From Rosellinia necatrix (lineage: Eukaryota; Ascomycota; Sordariomycetes; Xylariales; Xylariaceae), in contig JAGYVD010000002.1 of the NCBI GenBank assembly GCA_021209875.1, forward strand, positions 1,426,001 through 1,490,000: a stretch of DNA of 64,000 bases. The letters are read 5' to 3'. Shown here piece by piece: positions 35,701 to 48,891 of this stretch (its first letter is position 1; each line of letters begins with the position of its first letter). The position numbers and the translations under genes are program-made. A model generated the notes under the pieces. It saw only the letters and a program-made list of their open reading frames with translations. It was not told where the DNA came from and did no database searches.

Positions 35701-38700
35701 ATGGATTCACGAATCATGAGGTGAAATACCTAGTCGACATGATCGTAGGTAATAGGGAGCCAAGCGCACGAGCCGGTTGCTCCATGGCGTTGGGCTGTAT
35801 CCAGGCTAAAGTGGGAGGTATGGGAGCTGGGTATCATCTCAAAACTATCACAGGCATATTGATGTCTCTTTGCCATGACCCACATCCAACAGTTCACTTT
35901 TGGGCGTTGGAGGCGTTAGGCCTCGCTGCGGACGCAGCAGGTCTAGGATTTGGCCCTTACGTGTCTGGGACTCTAGGGATGCTAGCCCAATTGTACCTCT
36001 CAGAATCATATCACACGGAGGTAGCATCGCCCATATCCATGAGTCTCGAGACAGAACTATCTACCGTCGCGGCTATCACCCGTTGTGTCGATTCTCTGGT
36101 CAATGTCGTAGGGCCGGACTTGCAGGATTCTACCAAATCCCGTGAGCTCATTCTCACTTTGGTCGGCCAATTCCAGAATGAAGAAGATATTCTTACGCAG
36201 AAGGCCTGCCTCGGATGTTTAGAACATCTCTCATTATACGCCCCAGGCCACATGGTATTCGCAGACTATGTCAAGTTGCTCCAAAAATATCTGAGTTCCG
36301 AGTTCCCAGGCCTCCGTGATGTTGCGGTCGACGGATTGTACAACCTGATGAAACGAGATTCCTACGACGTCCTTCTCGCAGCAGATCCAGGCCTCGAGGA
36401 TCAACTGTGGCTTGTACTGGATATAGTACCCGACCACGATGGCATCCGCACCCTTATCCGTAATTGGCTTCGTCAAACTTCATTAAGAGATACAGGTTCC
36501 TGGCTGCTCCGTTGCCAAGATGTGCTGAAAATGACCCGGCCCAAAGCCACTGAATTTTCATCACAAAAAGCTATATCCAAGTCGAGTGGCGCCATTGATC
36601 TTCACGACGAAGAAGTCGCTGGATTCGCCGCAGCCGCGGGTGCTTCTAAAGATGAGAAAGACCCCGCTGGCTCCGAAATGGAACCTTTACGCTGGCAAGT
36701 TAGGACTTTTGCTATGAGCTGTCTTAGCGATATATTCATTTTAATCACCAAAGATATCGCTACGAATGGAGAATCTCCCGCTCAACCTGCGTTGCAAAGC
36801 CGAATAGCAGACGTGATCCGCACAGCCTTTTCCGCCTCAACTTCCAGTGTCCTGGAGCTTCGAATATGGGGCCTGAAAATCATTGGTGCTGTGCTGAAAA
36901 TGTTCGGCAAGACGCCAGATCCGGACTTTGAAGAAGCAATGCTATTAGAGCAGTACCAAGCACAAATCAGCTCGGCATTGACACCCGCATTTGCAGCGGA
37001 CTCCTCTCCAGAGCTTGCGGCTGAGGCTGTCAATGTGTGCGCTGCGTTCATCTCGACTGGTATTGTGACAGACGTTGATCGAATGGGACGTATTTTAAAG
37101 ACGCTCGTTACCGGCCTGGAGAACTTTTCAACCGATACTGAAAATGCCGGCATTGGCGACCTTAAAGGACTAAGCCCTAATGCACAAGTGATGGTTAAAA
37201 TGTCCGTCTTCTCGGCATGGGCAGACCTTCAAGTCGCCAGCCTAGAGCAAAAATACCTCCTCGAGGTCCTAAATCCACACATTAACACCCTGACACCACT
37301 ATGGCTAGCCTCGCTACGAGACTTTGCCCGTTTACGATTCGAGCCCGACATATCGATGACCCTCGGGCCCCCTTCTATGTCGGGCAGCTTAGAGTCGATC
37401 TATGCTGCTCTTAACCGAGAAACACTACTCAGATTCTACCAGGATTCATGGCTCAAACTTGTTGACGCAATTGCGAGTCTGATCGAACAAGATAGCGAAT
37501 TTGTCTTCGACGCTCTAGACGGGAAAGAGACAGATGGTCCTGCGCCTAACGGTCAATCAAAGGGTGCCGATATCAACTATCGTGATGAACCCGTTGCCTT
37601 TTTCTTCGTCCTCTTTGGTATCGCATTTGAAGCGCTGGCGACCCGACCAGGTCAGACCGACTCTCTCGCTACCCAGGAACAAACTCTCGAGATTCTGCAG
37701 GCCCTCAAGAAGATCCTTCACCCCAGTGTCTCAGGCCACGCCATATACAGAGAAGCAATCTTTTCCGAGACAATGGACCTGCTAGACCGTCTTGTCCTTA
37801 CAGAAGGTCTCGATGTCCAAGGCGTTATCGTCGAGATCGCACGAGCACTTTGCGTCGCTCATCCGTCGGCAAGAAAACAGGGCCAACCCGAAGAAGGAGA
37901 TCTAACTGAAGATATTGAGCAGCTGTTTGAGTTGACGAGGATTATCGTATTAGTCCTCTCTGGGCTGCTCCCAAACCTGACAGAGGCCAACCAGCCAGTG
38001 CGCCATCAGTTGACTGAAGAATCAGTTCTACTCGTAAGGACAGGGTTAAGCGCCATTGTTGACGCCGCTGAAGTATTCCCTGCCATTATCAAAACGGATT
38101 TGCATGCATGCATTATCCATATCTTCGCAACGATTCTTGCCACTCCCTCTTGTCAAGAGATTATCGTGCCTCAGGCCCTGCCCATGTTTAAACGCTTTGT
38201 CACAAGTATGGCCAAGTCCCGTATTGTCGGAGACGGGAAATCTCCCACCGGTACACAGGTGCAAGGCTGCCTACGTCGGTTCCTATCCATTTATTTGCAC
38301 GCTCAAAAACGGGAATCCCCACAGTCCTTGCAGTGTGTCAAAAACTGTCTTCTAACCATTACTATCCTCTTCACTGGCGGCAATAATCAGCTAGCAGCCA
38401 GCGACCGTGTCGTTGCGAAATTCCTGGACGAGGTTTTAGACTGTCTAACTGATCGCATGGTGAGTTCTCTTGTTCTAGTTCGCATGGTTAATGCCGCTAA
38501 CCACTGGTATTAGACTGCGAAAATTGCTGCAAACTGTGTCAGGTCTCTTATGTTACAGGCCTCACAGACATTGGCCGATCAATCGGTTGCACGCTATCTT
38601 TTGCCACGCTTAGTTTCCTTTGTGTCTAACACAGATCCTGATGATCCCGAGGATGCAAGGAAACTAATAGCCCACACGTTGACACAGTATGTGTCCGTAG

Positions 38701-38990
38701 TCAACAAAGATCACTCACAGATCGCGATGTCGATCGTAGTCCCGACCCTCTTATCCCGGGCTGCTGGCGAGGGGCCCGATGCGTTTAAAGAAACGGGCAT
38801 GAGGTTGCTTGATTTGGCTTCGGTGGACCAATCGGCGTTCAGGGGAATCGTAGCAGCAATGAGTGAGAGCCAGAAAACTTTCATGGAAGAAGTACTACGC
38901 TCTGGTCGCCAAGCCAGTGGCGCGGATCGGGACACCGGCAATACCGGCCAGCCAACCATCACATTAAAGATGAATTTTGGTAGTAGTTGA
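32739..38990 (+). CDS. LAA1: Laa1/HEATR5-family HEAT-repeat protein (AP-1 accessory), 2 exons
   Basis: Predicted 2065-aa helical-repeat protein. Yeast Laa1 and animal HEATR5 bind the AP-1 clathrin adaptor and act in trans-Golgi/endosome traffic. Exons: 32739-38459 and 38514-38990 (54-nt intron, GTGAGT...TTAG, joining DRM to TAKIAANCV). After a Pro/Ser-rich N-terminus (1-35) the family start is clear: LLNFVAALSKHAL, CTAQQFYLKKEVFQVI, RVIRNNLGKILAHVLGKGD, FETVNELSAII. HEAT-like repeats such as PSARAGCSMALGCIQAKVGG and PTVHFWALEALGLAADAAG run throughout. A low-complexity linker (KSKKPKKASTFKRAS) lies near residue 300. The first ATG in the open frame is 32739; a 5' exon further upstream is possible but not visible. 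Confidence 0.9.
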
Positions 38991-40519
38991 GGCTACGTGA
39001 CGAGGAAAGAAAGCAAGCACAATAATGTGTACCCACACTATACGGATATTTATGATATACCTACGAGGTGTAGGTCCCCCAGAAACCAGGGGTTACAGAA
39101 CATAGAGACAGAAGGTTGAAAATCAAAGAGATAATTCAAAACATACCACCACACTGCCGATGGGTGATCTTCATCGGTGAGAGAACCGCCCAAAATGCCT
39201 CAAAGTCATACTCCGGTCATTAGTTTGTAAAACGTGACCTGAACTAATCTCCACTTGCTCACTCACTCACTCACTCATTCATTCATTCAATCACTCACAG
39301 CCTGCTTACAAGCCTTAGACGATATCGCATCAAATGAATAAGTATCGCAGGATCTATTTACCTATGCTACCTGCCTAATAGAGCTGTTTCAGGCGAACGT
39401 AAAAGTGCAACGGAGCATATATGAAGCCAACCCTTTTTCTTTTTTTTTTTTTTACATTGAAATACGAAGGAGCTCATCCCGCGCCCACCTGCGGTCTACC
39501 TATCCCCACACGCAAGGCAACGCAAAGCGAACGTCGATTTCTCGACGCCTAAATCAAGGCAGGGAGCTGAACTCGCGCCCTCACTTGCGCTCGCGTCGCT
39601 ATGGGCGCCCCATACCACGTCTCAGCCTGCGAGGTTTTCTCATTGGGCCGGCGCGTTCCGAAATCCAAACCCACCCCCCCCCCCTCCTTTGTTCCCGGAC
39701 CTCGCCTTTCGCAGTCCGACAGACGCAGTCGATCGACCTGACCCAACTCCGCCGTAGGCATGTGAGTTCGGTGGCAGAGGTGAGTACTTCGATGTTTAAG
39801 AAAGCGGTTCAAAGATGTTGAGATTGCCTTGATTGTTTGTGTCCGGTCTCTTGCCCAGCAGACCGGTTGCGGGTAGATCTGGATTGGTGTTGATTGGTCG
39901 ATGGTCGATGGTCGAACTTAATGTCGAAAGGTATTGACTTTTCGACTTCCCGCTGGGTCAGGTTTGTCGGCCAGCGAGAGGATCAACCAATCCATCCAAC
40001 TTACCTGATCTTAGCGCCCTCTCAAATAAAGGAGATTCACCTTGTGTTAGGCGACCTGAGGATAAAACAAGCAAATCAACGGGTCCCCCACATTCAGAGA
40101 GTATGGCCTCTGATCCTAGGATGCATGCCCCCTCATGGTAAAGGGGTTTTACGTCTGACAGCCTTGTCATACGGTATTTGCGTGTGTATATAGATACGAG
40201 GTGCCTATATATGTATATGTTGCGTATTCTTCCCTCGCGTGACAAGACTCATCACGGCCAGTTTTATGGTCATGTATCCTTCTCGTTGAAGCTCATTCCA
40301 TTCCATTCCTTCCAGGTTCAAATCATATTCATTCACTCATTTATATACTCCGGTAGTTTTGGAACTGAGTCGGCACTGACAATCTTTTTTAAACTTATCG
40401 AACCACACACTCACTCATTAGTATATCTACTCTCGCTAAGTAAACATCAAGCGTAACAGAAGAAGGAGATACAGCATAGGATAGAAGACACGGACTCACT
40501 CGTTAAGCCCGCACGCACG
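38991..40519. other. Intergenic, simple repeats only
   Basis: One and a half kilobases with a CTCA/TTCA tetranucleotide repeat (39257-39299), a T-run near 39430-39455 and a C-run near 39673. An open frame at 39405-39821 has no domain character. No RNA gene is supported. Confidence 0.6.
39257..39299. repeat. Tetranucleotide microsatellite (CTCA/TTCA)
   Basis: A run of CTCA units passes into TTCA units and back. It lies in the 3' flank of LAA1 with no coding overlap. Confidence 0.85.
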
Positions 40520-42962
40520 ATGAAGCCTCATAACATCCTCCTCCCCCTCCCTCATGGCGGCATCGTCATGCTACGCCAACCCGACGCCCATCCTCGATCT
40601 TACGCCCCTCAACTCGCCAGAGACCGACCTCCTGGTCCGCGAGGGCATCAAGCTCGCGCGAAGCCAGGATCTCGAGAAGCGCATCTCGGCCGACTTCTCC
40701 CTAGACAGGTCATGGAGCAACGAGGTCTTGTTCAGCGAGTAAGAGACAGCAAATAATTCCCATCCCCTCCCCGCCCCCCGCCCCCCGCCAAGCTTCAATC
40801 GTGACAGTCGGTCCAACTAACTAACCCCTTTTCTTTCTTTTTTCCGTCTGGCAATAGCACCTGGGAAAGCGGGGATCCGGGCAACGAGGCGCACGCCAAC
40901 GTCTCGGTGACGTGTCTCGAGTGCTACACGCGCGGCACGGTGACGGCCAGGGTGACGGACAAGGACTTCCTGCGGCCGCTGCTGCGGCTCGACTTCTCGG
41001 GCGTCTCGGCGCGCGCGTCCCTCGGGGGTGGACGCGGGCGGGGCGCAGACCTTCTCGCTCAACCTCTTCGCGTCCGACTCGCCCATCGGCATCGGCATCC
41101 CGGGCCTCGACGTCGGCGTCGTCTTCTTCGTCGACCTCGTCGTCGGCCTCGACGCAGCCATCGACCTCACCGCCGGCTTCCAGGTCACCGTCCCCGACGG
41201 CGCCTATATAGAGGCTGATATATTTAAGGGGGACATCGACGATTCCACTTTGTGAGCCTCAAAAACCCCTACCTCCCCCTCTCCCTCTCCCTCTCCTCTA
41301 CACCCACTACACACTGAATAGATACTACTCTGGGTAGAGAATACCTTCTGTGTTCCATGCCTTTCGGAAGCGCTGACCCGTGAATGGATGAAATAGCGAA
41401 GGCCTGAGCAGCCAATATCTCCCGGTGACCGTCGCTTCGGGGACGGCGACGTTCAAAGCCGACCTCCGAATCCGCGTGCAGGCCGGCTCGGAGGCGAGCA
41501 TCGATCTGTTCGGCATCGGCGCCGGGGCGGTGATAGGCGTCTACGCCAACATCATCGAGTTCGTGGCCGTCATCGACAAGACGCCCACCTGCGACCTCGA
41601 GACCGAGATATGGTGGGATCTCAACGTCGGCGCCTACGCGCATATCGATGTACGTGGTGTATTATTATCAATCCCCCCTTATTTTCTAACCCCCTTCCCT
41701 CCCCTTCCCCATTCCCCTTCTCCAACTTTAACTTTGCGGTGAAGGGGAGAGAAGCTAACCGGCTGTCGTTGGACGCAAAGGTCGTCGTTGATTATACCAC
41801 CACCGGCCTGGTGCCCACGGTCTCGACGACGCTTCTCACGGCCCCGACGATATCCAGCTGTTGGATCCAGGCACCCGCGACGCCGGTCCTGCCCGCCACA
41901 ACCAGTGAGGGGGCGATGGGTACGCCGACGTTGCCCTCTCCTCCCGCAGAGACAGGAGGTGCCGGTGCAACCTCATCTGCCGCAGCCACAAATGCCCCCG
42001 CAACAGACTCGACCGCCGCGCTGTCTCCAAGCACGCCCCTTATTGTCCCAACCTCTGAGCTCAGCCCCACGACACCAGGCGCATCGCCTTCGGTTTCCAT
42101 TTCTTCGCTTCAGTCGTCTGAAACGGATACGGCGCCCGTAGTAACGACTACGCCTGCAGCCTCATCCAAGGCCCCGGCCTCGTCCGTTCATTATTCCTCT
42201 TCCGTCGGCGTATCGAGCCACAGCTACGGGGTGGGCGTGGGAACATACCCGATCCTAGTGCCCTCGGCGCATTCTTCTTCTTCCTCCCCTTCCCCCTCCG
42301 TTGATTCCCCCTCCTCCCCCTTCCCCTCCCCCTCCTCCTCCGCCGCCGGGCCAACATACACATCGACGTACACCTACATCATGACCCGCTGCGGCGTCCC
42401 GGGTGTGGTCAACTGTCCGGCGACGTACCAATCCGAGGTAGCCGTGACGCGGACGACGACATTCTGCCCGGCGGCGACTACCAGCCCGACATCGACGCCT
42501 ACCCCAAGCGCGTCGTCGTCGTCCTCCTTCTCCTCCTTCTCCTCCTCCTCGCCCCCAGGACCCAGCAATACCGACGGAGAAGTGATCGTCGTGGTCCTCA
42601 CGCCGCTCCCCACGCCGATAGTAGCGACGTTTGTCGCGCCCGTCGGCGAGGGCCATTCGACCACGACCGGAACTACGACGTTGACGACGACCGTTACTGC
42701 AATAACCGGCTACGGCGGCTTCCAGACGCCAGCCCACCTCGCCGAGCCGAGCTTGGGCGTGCACGCGTCTGGAAGCAACACTGTCGTCGGTACGGGCTTT
42801 TTGCCAGTGCCCACCCAGTCCGCCGCTCAAACCCCCATCACTGCTGCTGCCGCCGGCCGCCTTTCCGCCTTTGGCTCGGCGTATGGTGCCCATGCGGCCG
42901 CTGCGACCACTTCGGTTGTCGGTTTTTTGGTTGGGGTGCTATACATGCGATTGTACTTTTAA
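40520..42962 (+). CDS. Ser/Thr-rich secreted, probably GPI-anchored protein; two apparent one-base frameshifts
   Basis: A fungal cell-surface protein of unknown function, about 700 aa. Probable exons: 40520-40738, 40858-41251, 41397-41649, 41745-42962. The globular part has VSVTCLECYTRGTVTA, SLNLFASDSPIGIGIPGLDV and DLETEIWWDLNVGAYAHID; from about 41880 it becomes a long Ser/Thr/Pro-rich stalk and ends in a hydrophobic tail (TSVVGFLVGVLYMRLYF), as expected for a GPI signal. Two frame breaks each need one base skipped. One is in the C5 run 40543-40547, after which MKPHNILLP would run into MAASSCYA as a good signal peptide. The other is in the G5 run 41024-41028, between SARASLG and VDAGGAQTF. 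Either the sequence has homopolymer errors or the gene is decaying. The exon 4 acceptor is the least certain. Confidence 0.7.
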
Positions 42963-43283
42963 CTTCCAAGCGTAGTAGCTTCAAGACCGGAAGGGCCTGG
43001 TTGATTTCACTCTCGTGATCCTCCACCGAGTTATCGTGCGATTATAGATTCGTAAACTTACAGTGGTATTATGGCTGCATGCGAAGAGGACGTAAGAGAT
43101 GGGTGATGGGAGATTGTATAAGGAATAGAACAGCAGTGACACTAATGATGTTGGTTTTTTTGGTCATCAAATGTTTGGATCAGTAGTCTAAGTACGTAAC
43201 TTGGCCCAGGCCGACAAGATTCTCACCATAGCACGGAGTCCGGGATCACGTTGGCACCCGGAACACAGAATCAATAAATGATG
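42963..43283. other. Convergent 3' flanks, nothing recognised
   Basis: Spacer of about 320 bp between the convergent stop codons of the surface-protein gene and the unknown minus-strand gene. No feature was seen. Confidence 0.6.
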
Positions 43284-43874
43284 TTAATCATAGTCGCTGT
43301 ATATATCCCCTGAAGATGTGCCCCCTACTGACGACATCGCCCCCAAATCGACAACCTCCGAATCAGTGACCAGTGGTAGCAAGACAAGTTCATTCACTGA
43401 TCTCTCTGTCAGAATACGAGCATTGGCTGGATATTCCGTTCTTTCTTCACTATTTTTCGTAGTAGCTGAGGAAGCGGTGTCATCGCCGTCCATCTGTGTG
43501 AGTCGGAGGGTACGTTGCCAGCAGTCATGGCATATCTCGTCGAGTACTGTTGTTGGTGTTTCAATCAGCTTCGGTTCCTTTATGTCTCTAGTTTCACAGC
43601 GGGGTATTCCAGGGGAACAAGGTATGATCGGGAACTTCTTGTGCGATGGTCGTGACGACGCTTGGTGCGAGGATGGAGTAGCAGTTGTTCTCATTGATCT
43701 TTTTGGCAGCAGAAGCTGTTGCTGGTGACGCCGGTAGCGTCGTGAGCAGTTCCGGTGTGAGTGTAGATCGGTGTTGCCGCCCGAGTCTGAGTTGGTGGTT
43801 GATGAGAACGGACACTCAAATACGACACGTTCATTGCAGCCACACTTGTACCGGAAGATGGTATTCGAGCACAT
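43284..43874 (-). CDS. Hypothetical protein with Cys-containing N-terminus, single exon
   Basis: Predicted 196-aa protein of unknown function. It opens with MCSNTIFRYKCGCNERVVFECPF, in which four cysteines within about 20 residues could hold a metal ion or disulfides. A basic, Gln/Ser-rich middle (about 35-80) follows, then DEICHDCWQRTLRL (a CxxC pair near residue 120) and an acidic tail ending SSGDIYSDYD. Short fungal proteins with this kind of Cys-rich start are familiar to me, but I cannot name a family. No signal peptide or membrane segment is present. Supporting points are the intact frame, the patterned cysteines and a composition unlike the frameshifted plus-strand frame over the same bases. 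It could still be a multi-exon gene cut short. Confidence 0.55.
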   Translation of the reverse strand: MCSNTIFRYKCGCNERVVFECPFSSTTNSDSGGNTDLHSHRNCSRRYRRHQQQLLLPKRSMRTTATPSSHQASSRPSHKKFPIIPCSPGIPRCETRDIKEPKLIETPTTVLDEICHDCWQRTLRLTQMDGDDTASSATTKNSEERTEYPANARILTERSVNELVLLPLVTDSEVVDLGAMSSVGGTSSGDIYSDYD

Positions 43875-45103
<1,229 letters not shown>

Positions 45104-46214
45104 TCATTTTACGGTAGAAGCCGGCGAGCTCTGCGATAGGCTCAGGAGGCCCTCCGCCGCACCGCCTCGCTCGTTGTCCAGGGCTTCCCCACCTCTCTCG
45201 GTGAGCTTTCGCTCTGGCGTATTCAGGACCGTATCTGGCAGGTTCTGTTCCAGCTCCTGTATCCTGGCCGGGGGCTCACCCACTTCCGAACGAGGTGCCG
45301 AGCTGCCCGATTCGTTTCTCCTATGCAATGGGACCACCGGCACCACAGTTTGGGAAGACGGCACTTCACTTCCCGCCGGTGACCTTGATTTCTTCTCCGC
45401 ATTCCTCCGTGGTGCGGTTGTCGTGCCCCTCGGCGACGGGGCTGGTAACGGTGGTAACGGTGGTAACAAGACCGTTGATGGGCCCGGTCTTACAAACTTG
45501 CCCAGCACACGTCGGGCCTGCAACCTCTCGAGGGGCACATCGGCTTGGTTCGTCCTGACTTTATAGCTTGCAAGCCCCAGCCGAAGCCGTAATATCTCTG
45601 CCTTCTGCATGTACCCCCTAGCATCAGCACTGCTCAAAGCCACCGCGTATATCCATCTATCTCGTCCCCGTAAGAGTTCACACTAACCTGTCGTGCCTCC
45701 TCGCGCGTCATGCTCCTTGGGCGTGGCCGGGTCTCGGTAACAACCAGGGGGATGGTCGTTTCAGCGTCAGGTTCCGAAGGGGCCGTGACCTGCGAGTTGT
45801 CGGTCGTCGAGTGATCGAAGACGGATGAGTCTTCGGGCGAAGTAGAGCGTGGCCTAGGGGGGTTGGCGGCTCCCTTTCGTGTATGTTGTTAGCATGAACA
45901 TATACAACCCTAAAGAGTGAGGTTGAGGTCCTAACCTGTCGGGTGAGCTTCTCATCATCACTCCGGGGTGAGAGTGGTTCTGTTCTTGGGTTACTTAATC
46001 GTCGCCTCTTTGCCGGACCAGGCATTTCCCCGCTATTCTCCTGCTCGGCCGGCCGTTTGATGGTGTTCGGCTTCACGAGACTTGTACCCAAGGACATCTT
46101 GGACTTCGGTAGATTTAACTTGGAAGGCGACTGGCGCGGGGTCCCCAACGGGGATCTGGTGTTTGCGTCCAGTGGCGCGAGTGCGCGTCGTTTGCTAGGC
46201 GATGTCATGTTCAT
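45104..46214 (-). CDS. WHI5/NRM1-family G1/S transcription repressor, 3 exons
   Basis: Predicted 321-aa nuclear protein of the Whi5/Nrm1 family, which binds SBF/MBF-type factors and represses G1/S genes. Exons on the minus strand: 46214-45936, 45873-45688, 45604-45104. The N-terminus (MTSPSKRRALAPLDANTRSP) has basic and Ser/Thr-Pro sites typical of CDK targets. Exons 2 and 3 join to give the GTB-type core REEARQKAEILRLRLGLASY, then KVRTNQADVPLERL, about residues 150-185. The rest is Pro/Ser-rich and probably disordered. The start at 46214 is the first ATG with A at -3; 46208 is two codons downstream. Whether it acts as Whi5 or Nrm1 cannot be told, and many filamentous fungi have one such protein. 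Confidence 0.8.
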
Positions 46215-48891
46215 TGTGTCCCTGTTATGGTATTCGATAACAGCGGGATTCAATGGCGAGTCTTCCTCGGATGTTGGGAGCCTAAGCCTATTCTTGAAAC
46301 GGTATCAGAGGTGGGAGGTCACAGTTGCAGATTGGCACGAGCTAATGGGTGGGAAGCTCGAGCGTTGGGACCAGCCGCGATTGGGGAGGCAGAGACCAGT
46401 ATAGCCTCTGGATTCCACGCCGAGAATAGAGAAGGGTAGGACGCGTCTGTATCGTGACACATAGAGAGCGGAATAATCCTGAAATGAAATCCATTGACAA
46501 TGTGGGATGAGAGACGAGTTCCATTATGTAGGTACGTGACCCCAGTCTGCGCTAGCAGACGATGGCTGGCTTACAGCGCGTCAACGGGTCCCGCGTCTTA
46601 GTGCACAGTGCCACGGAGCGGCGGATTCGACACGGTATTTATTTATTGACTCGCTGCCCTTTCTGACGAAAAGGGCATACCTTGTTGTCAACAACCTCAA
46701 AATAATTCTGAATTTCGGTTCAAATTAAGAGACCATATCCTTACGGTGTGAATCATCATCACCAAGTGGTGAGCCAAAGTAGTGAGGCATGCTGCCTAAC
46801 TACCTAACCCACCGTTCCCTTTAATAGCACAGCACATCACAGCACTATATAGTACATCACAGTACACCACAGCACAGCCATCCCATCGCGACCTCGAAAT
46901 TCCACCTACAGTGGGTAGGCAGGTATGACGTCCGCAGAAGTCAGGTGCACCGGAACTAGTTAATCCCTAGCCTACAATTTTCATTCGTCACTGAAGCAGT
47001 CTCCTTTTTCCCTTTTTTTTTTTTTCTCTTTATTTATTTATTTTATTTTATTTTCCTCTCTTCTTCTCTTATCCAATTATACTGTATACTAGCAACGCCG
47101 CTTTGAAGCATTCGAATGGCATATATTTTATACAGCAGTACCATTCATTACATGGCCCGGTTTAGTTACCTAATGACCCCTGCATGTCTACCACTGAGCA
47201 TCTCCCAGCTCCCGGGTTTCCCCCACGGCGTTATGCGCGGCATCGCATCACACATCTAGATCCCCGATTTCATCTACATACAGTATGTAGATGGTGTACG
47301 ATAGTTATTTGTTAGTACCAACTCCAAGAGAAGCAGGATTAGGCAGCACTTTCAGGAAAGTTGTATGAGATGCTGGTAGATCTATGTATTCCGCAGCTGG
47401 TTTAAATAGGTACAAGATCTCCAGGGGATAATAGATGCTACGACGGGAGATGTTTTATGGCCCGAAAGTAGGTACCTACTTAGGTAGGTAGGAGGTATGT
47501 TCATGACCATATTCTAATAATGTTAAGTCACAAAAGTCACAAGTTACGAATACCGTTTACCGCGCAATAGTGCTAATTTATTCTAACCGTTCCTTTCCCA
47601 GTCCTCGCCAGCGCGGGTCGTAAAATCGACACCATGGCATTGGTCTGGCATTGGTCTAGCATTGGGTTTCAATAAGTTATATGGCGCACTTCAACAGACC
47701 GACATATGTACTTAAGTAGGTGGGTATGTATGTACCTACCTGTCTAGGCAATCGGACAGGGAGTTGCACAAGCCATCCGCCAGCCCCCTAGTCAGCTACG
47801 TTATTTATCTTGTTGGCCTATAACATACCTAACCTAGGCACCACAGTGAGTTGAGATGGACCCCGCCAAGCCCAGACACGCACTGCAATAACCTGCATGG
47901 CGTTGGCGAACACGTGGGAATCCCATCTGGGTTAGGTGCGATCCCAACCAACTAACTTGAACTCGTTTTGCATCTTTTCTTTTCATTTTGAACACCTAGC
48001 TCTAACGCGGGTACCATGCTACAATCTCAACCCCCCTCTTCCCCTCCCTTTCCAACAAGTAAGAATGTGAACAGTCAAAACCCCCAGAAACAGCGCTTTT
48101 CCGCGCCGGCGGGGACAGGAAAGACCCCGTCCGACCTATGCAAGTCACACTCACTTGAATGACCACAATCATGACCCTACCTATGCTGACAAAAATGTGT
48201 GTGTGCCTGGTCACTCTAGCCAAGTGGACTTAAAAATCGAGCCATCACAATACAGACCTAAGAGAAAACAGTGGTTTCTGGATAGCTGATGGAATGGCAT
48301 TCTCGCCATCTAAGGAGTCTACCTGCTTAGCAACCTTGCCTTCAATCTAAAGGGGACACATTCCTATGCCCGAGAATAAGCATAGAAGGCATCATCGTCG
48401 ACCAGCCAGCCCCGTAATATTACAACAATCTGTCGTCCAGGGAGCCGAAAACGCAGGCGTCAAGAATTCTTTTGAGTCTCTGATGGGTATCGCTGATATA
48501 ACGCCCGGAGCTACTGTCTATAGACGCCCACTCTCCTGACCATCCAAATATACAAATGCCCCGCCATATCCTCTGTTTCGACGAATGGATTTGAGGATAT
48601 TGTCTGTTTGGCTACCCGACAAACCCTCGATATCTATCGTGAAAAGTATGGCCAAAATACAATAGCCCAGAAGAAACCAGGTACCCCAAAACGCCAGATG
48701 GCGCCAGCAAACCTCTTCCCCCCTTATTCGGCCGTGTCCCTTCCTTCATTTCGTTTTGACGTCGTTATTGTGTCATGAATTAAAAAGCAGTTAGATGTGT
48801 CAAGTCCAAACCCTTGTCACCAAACCCTCGCTTTCGTCCATCTCTCAAAATGGCTTTCCGGGTGATAGCCAGACATAAAATCACCGTCTGG
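46215..48891. other. Intergenic, no gene seen
   Basis: About 2.7 kb between two minus-strand genes. Features are AGCACATCACAG-like direct repeats at 46828-46880, a pyrimidine/T-rich tract at about 47005-47070 and several TAGGTACCTA words at 47465-47500 and 47710-47750. No coding frame or RNA gene is supported. Confidence 0.6.
47005..47070. repeat. T-rich low-complexity tract
   Basis: A T-run followed by TTTA/TTTTA and CTCTT units on the plus strand. Simple sequence with no coding overlap. Confidence 0.8.

Noticed and set aside
39540..39625. Possible minus-strand tRNA (GAGTTCAGCTCC-like B box)
   Set aside because: The T stem does not pair and no acceptor or anticodon arm can be drawn.
39405..39821. 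138-aa open frame with Arg-rich sequence upstream of the surface-protein gene
   Set aside because: No homology pattern, starts in simple sequence and lacks splice links to a neighbour.
42255..42893. 212-aa minus-strand open frame in the Ser/Thr-rich stalk region
   Set aside because: Gly/Arg/Glu repeats reflect the complement of Ser/Pro codons; no domain.
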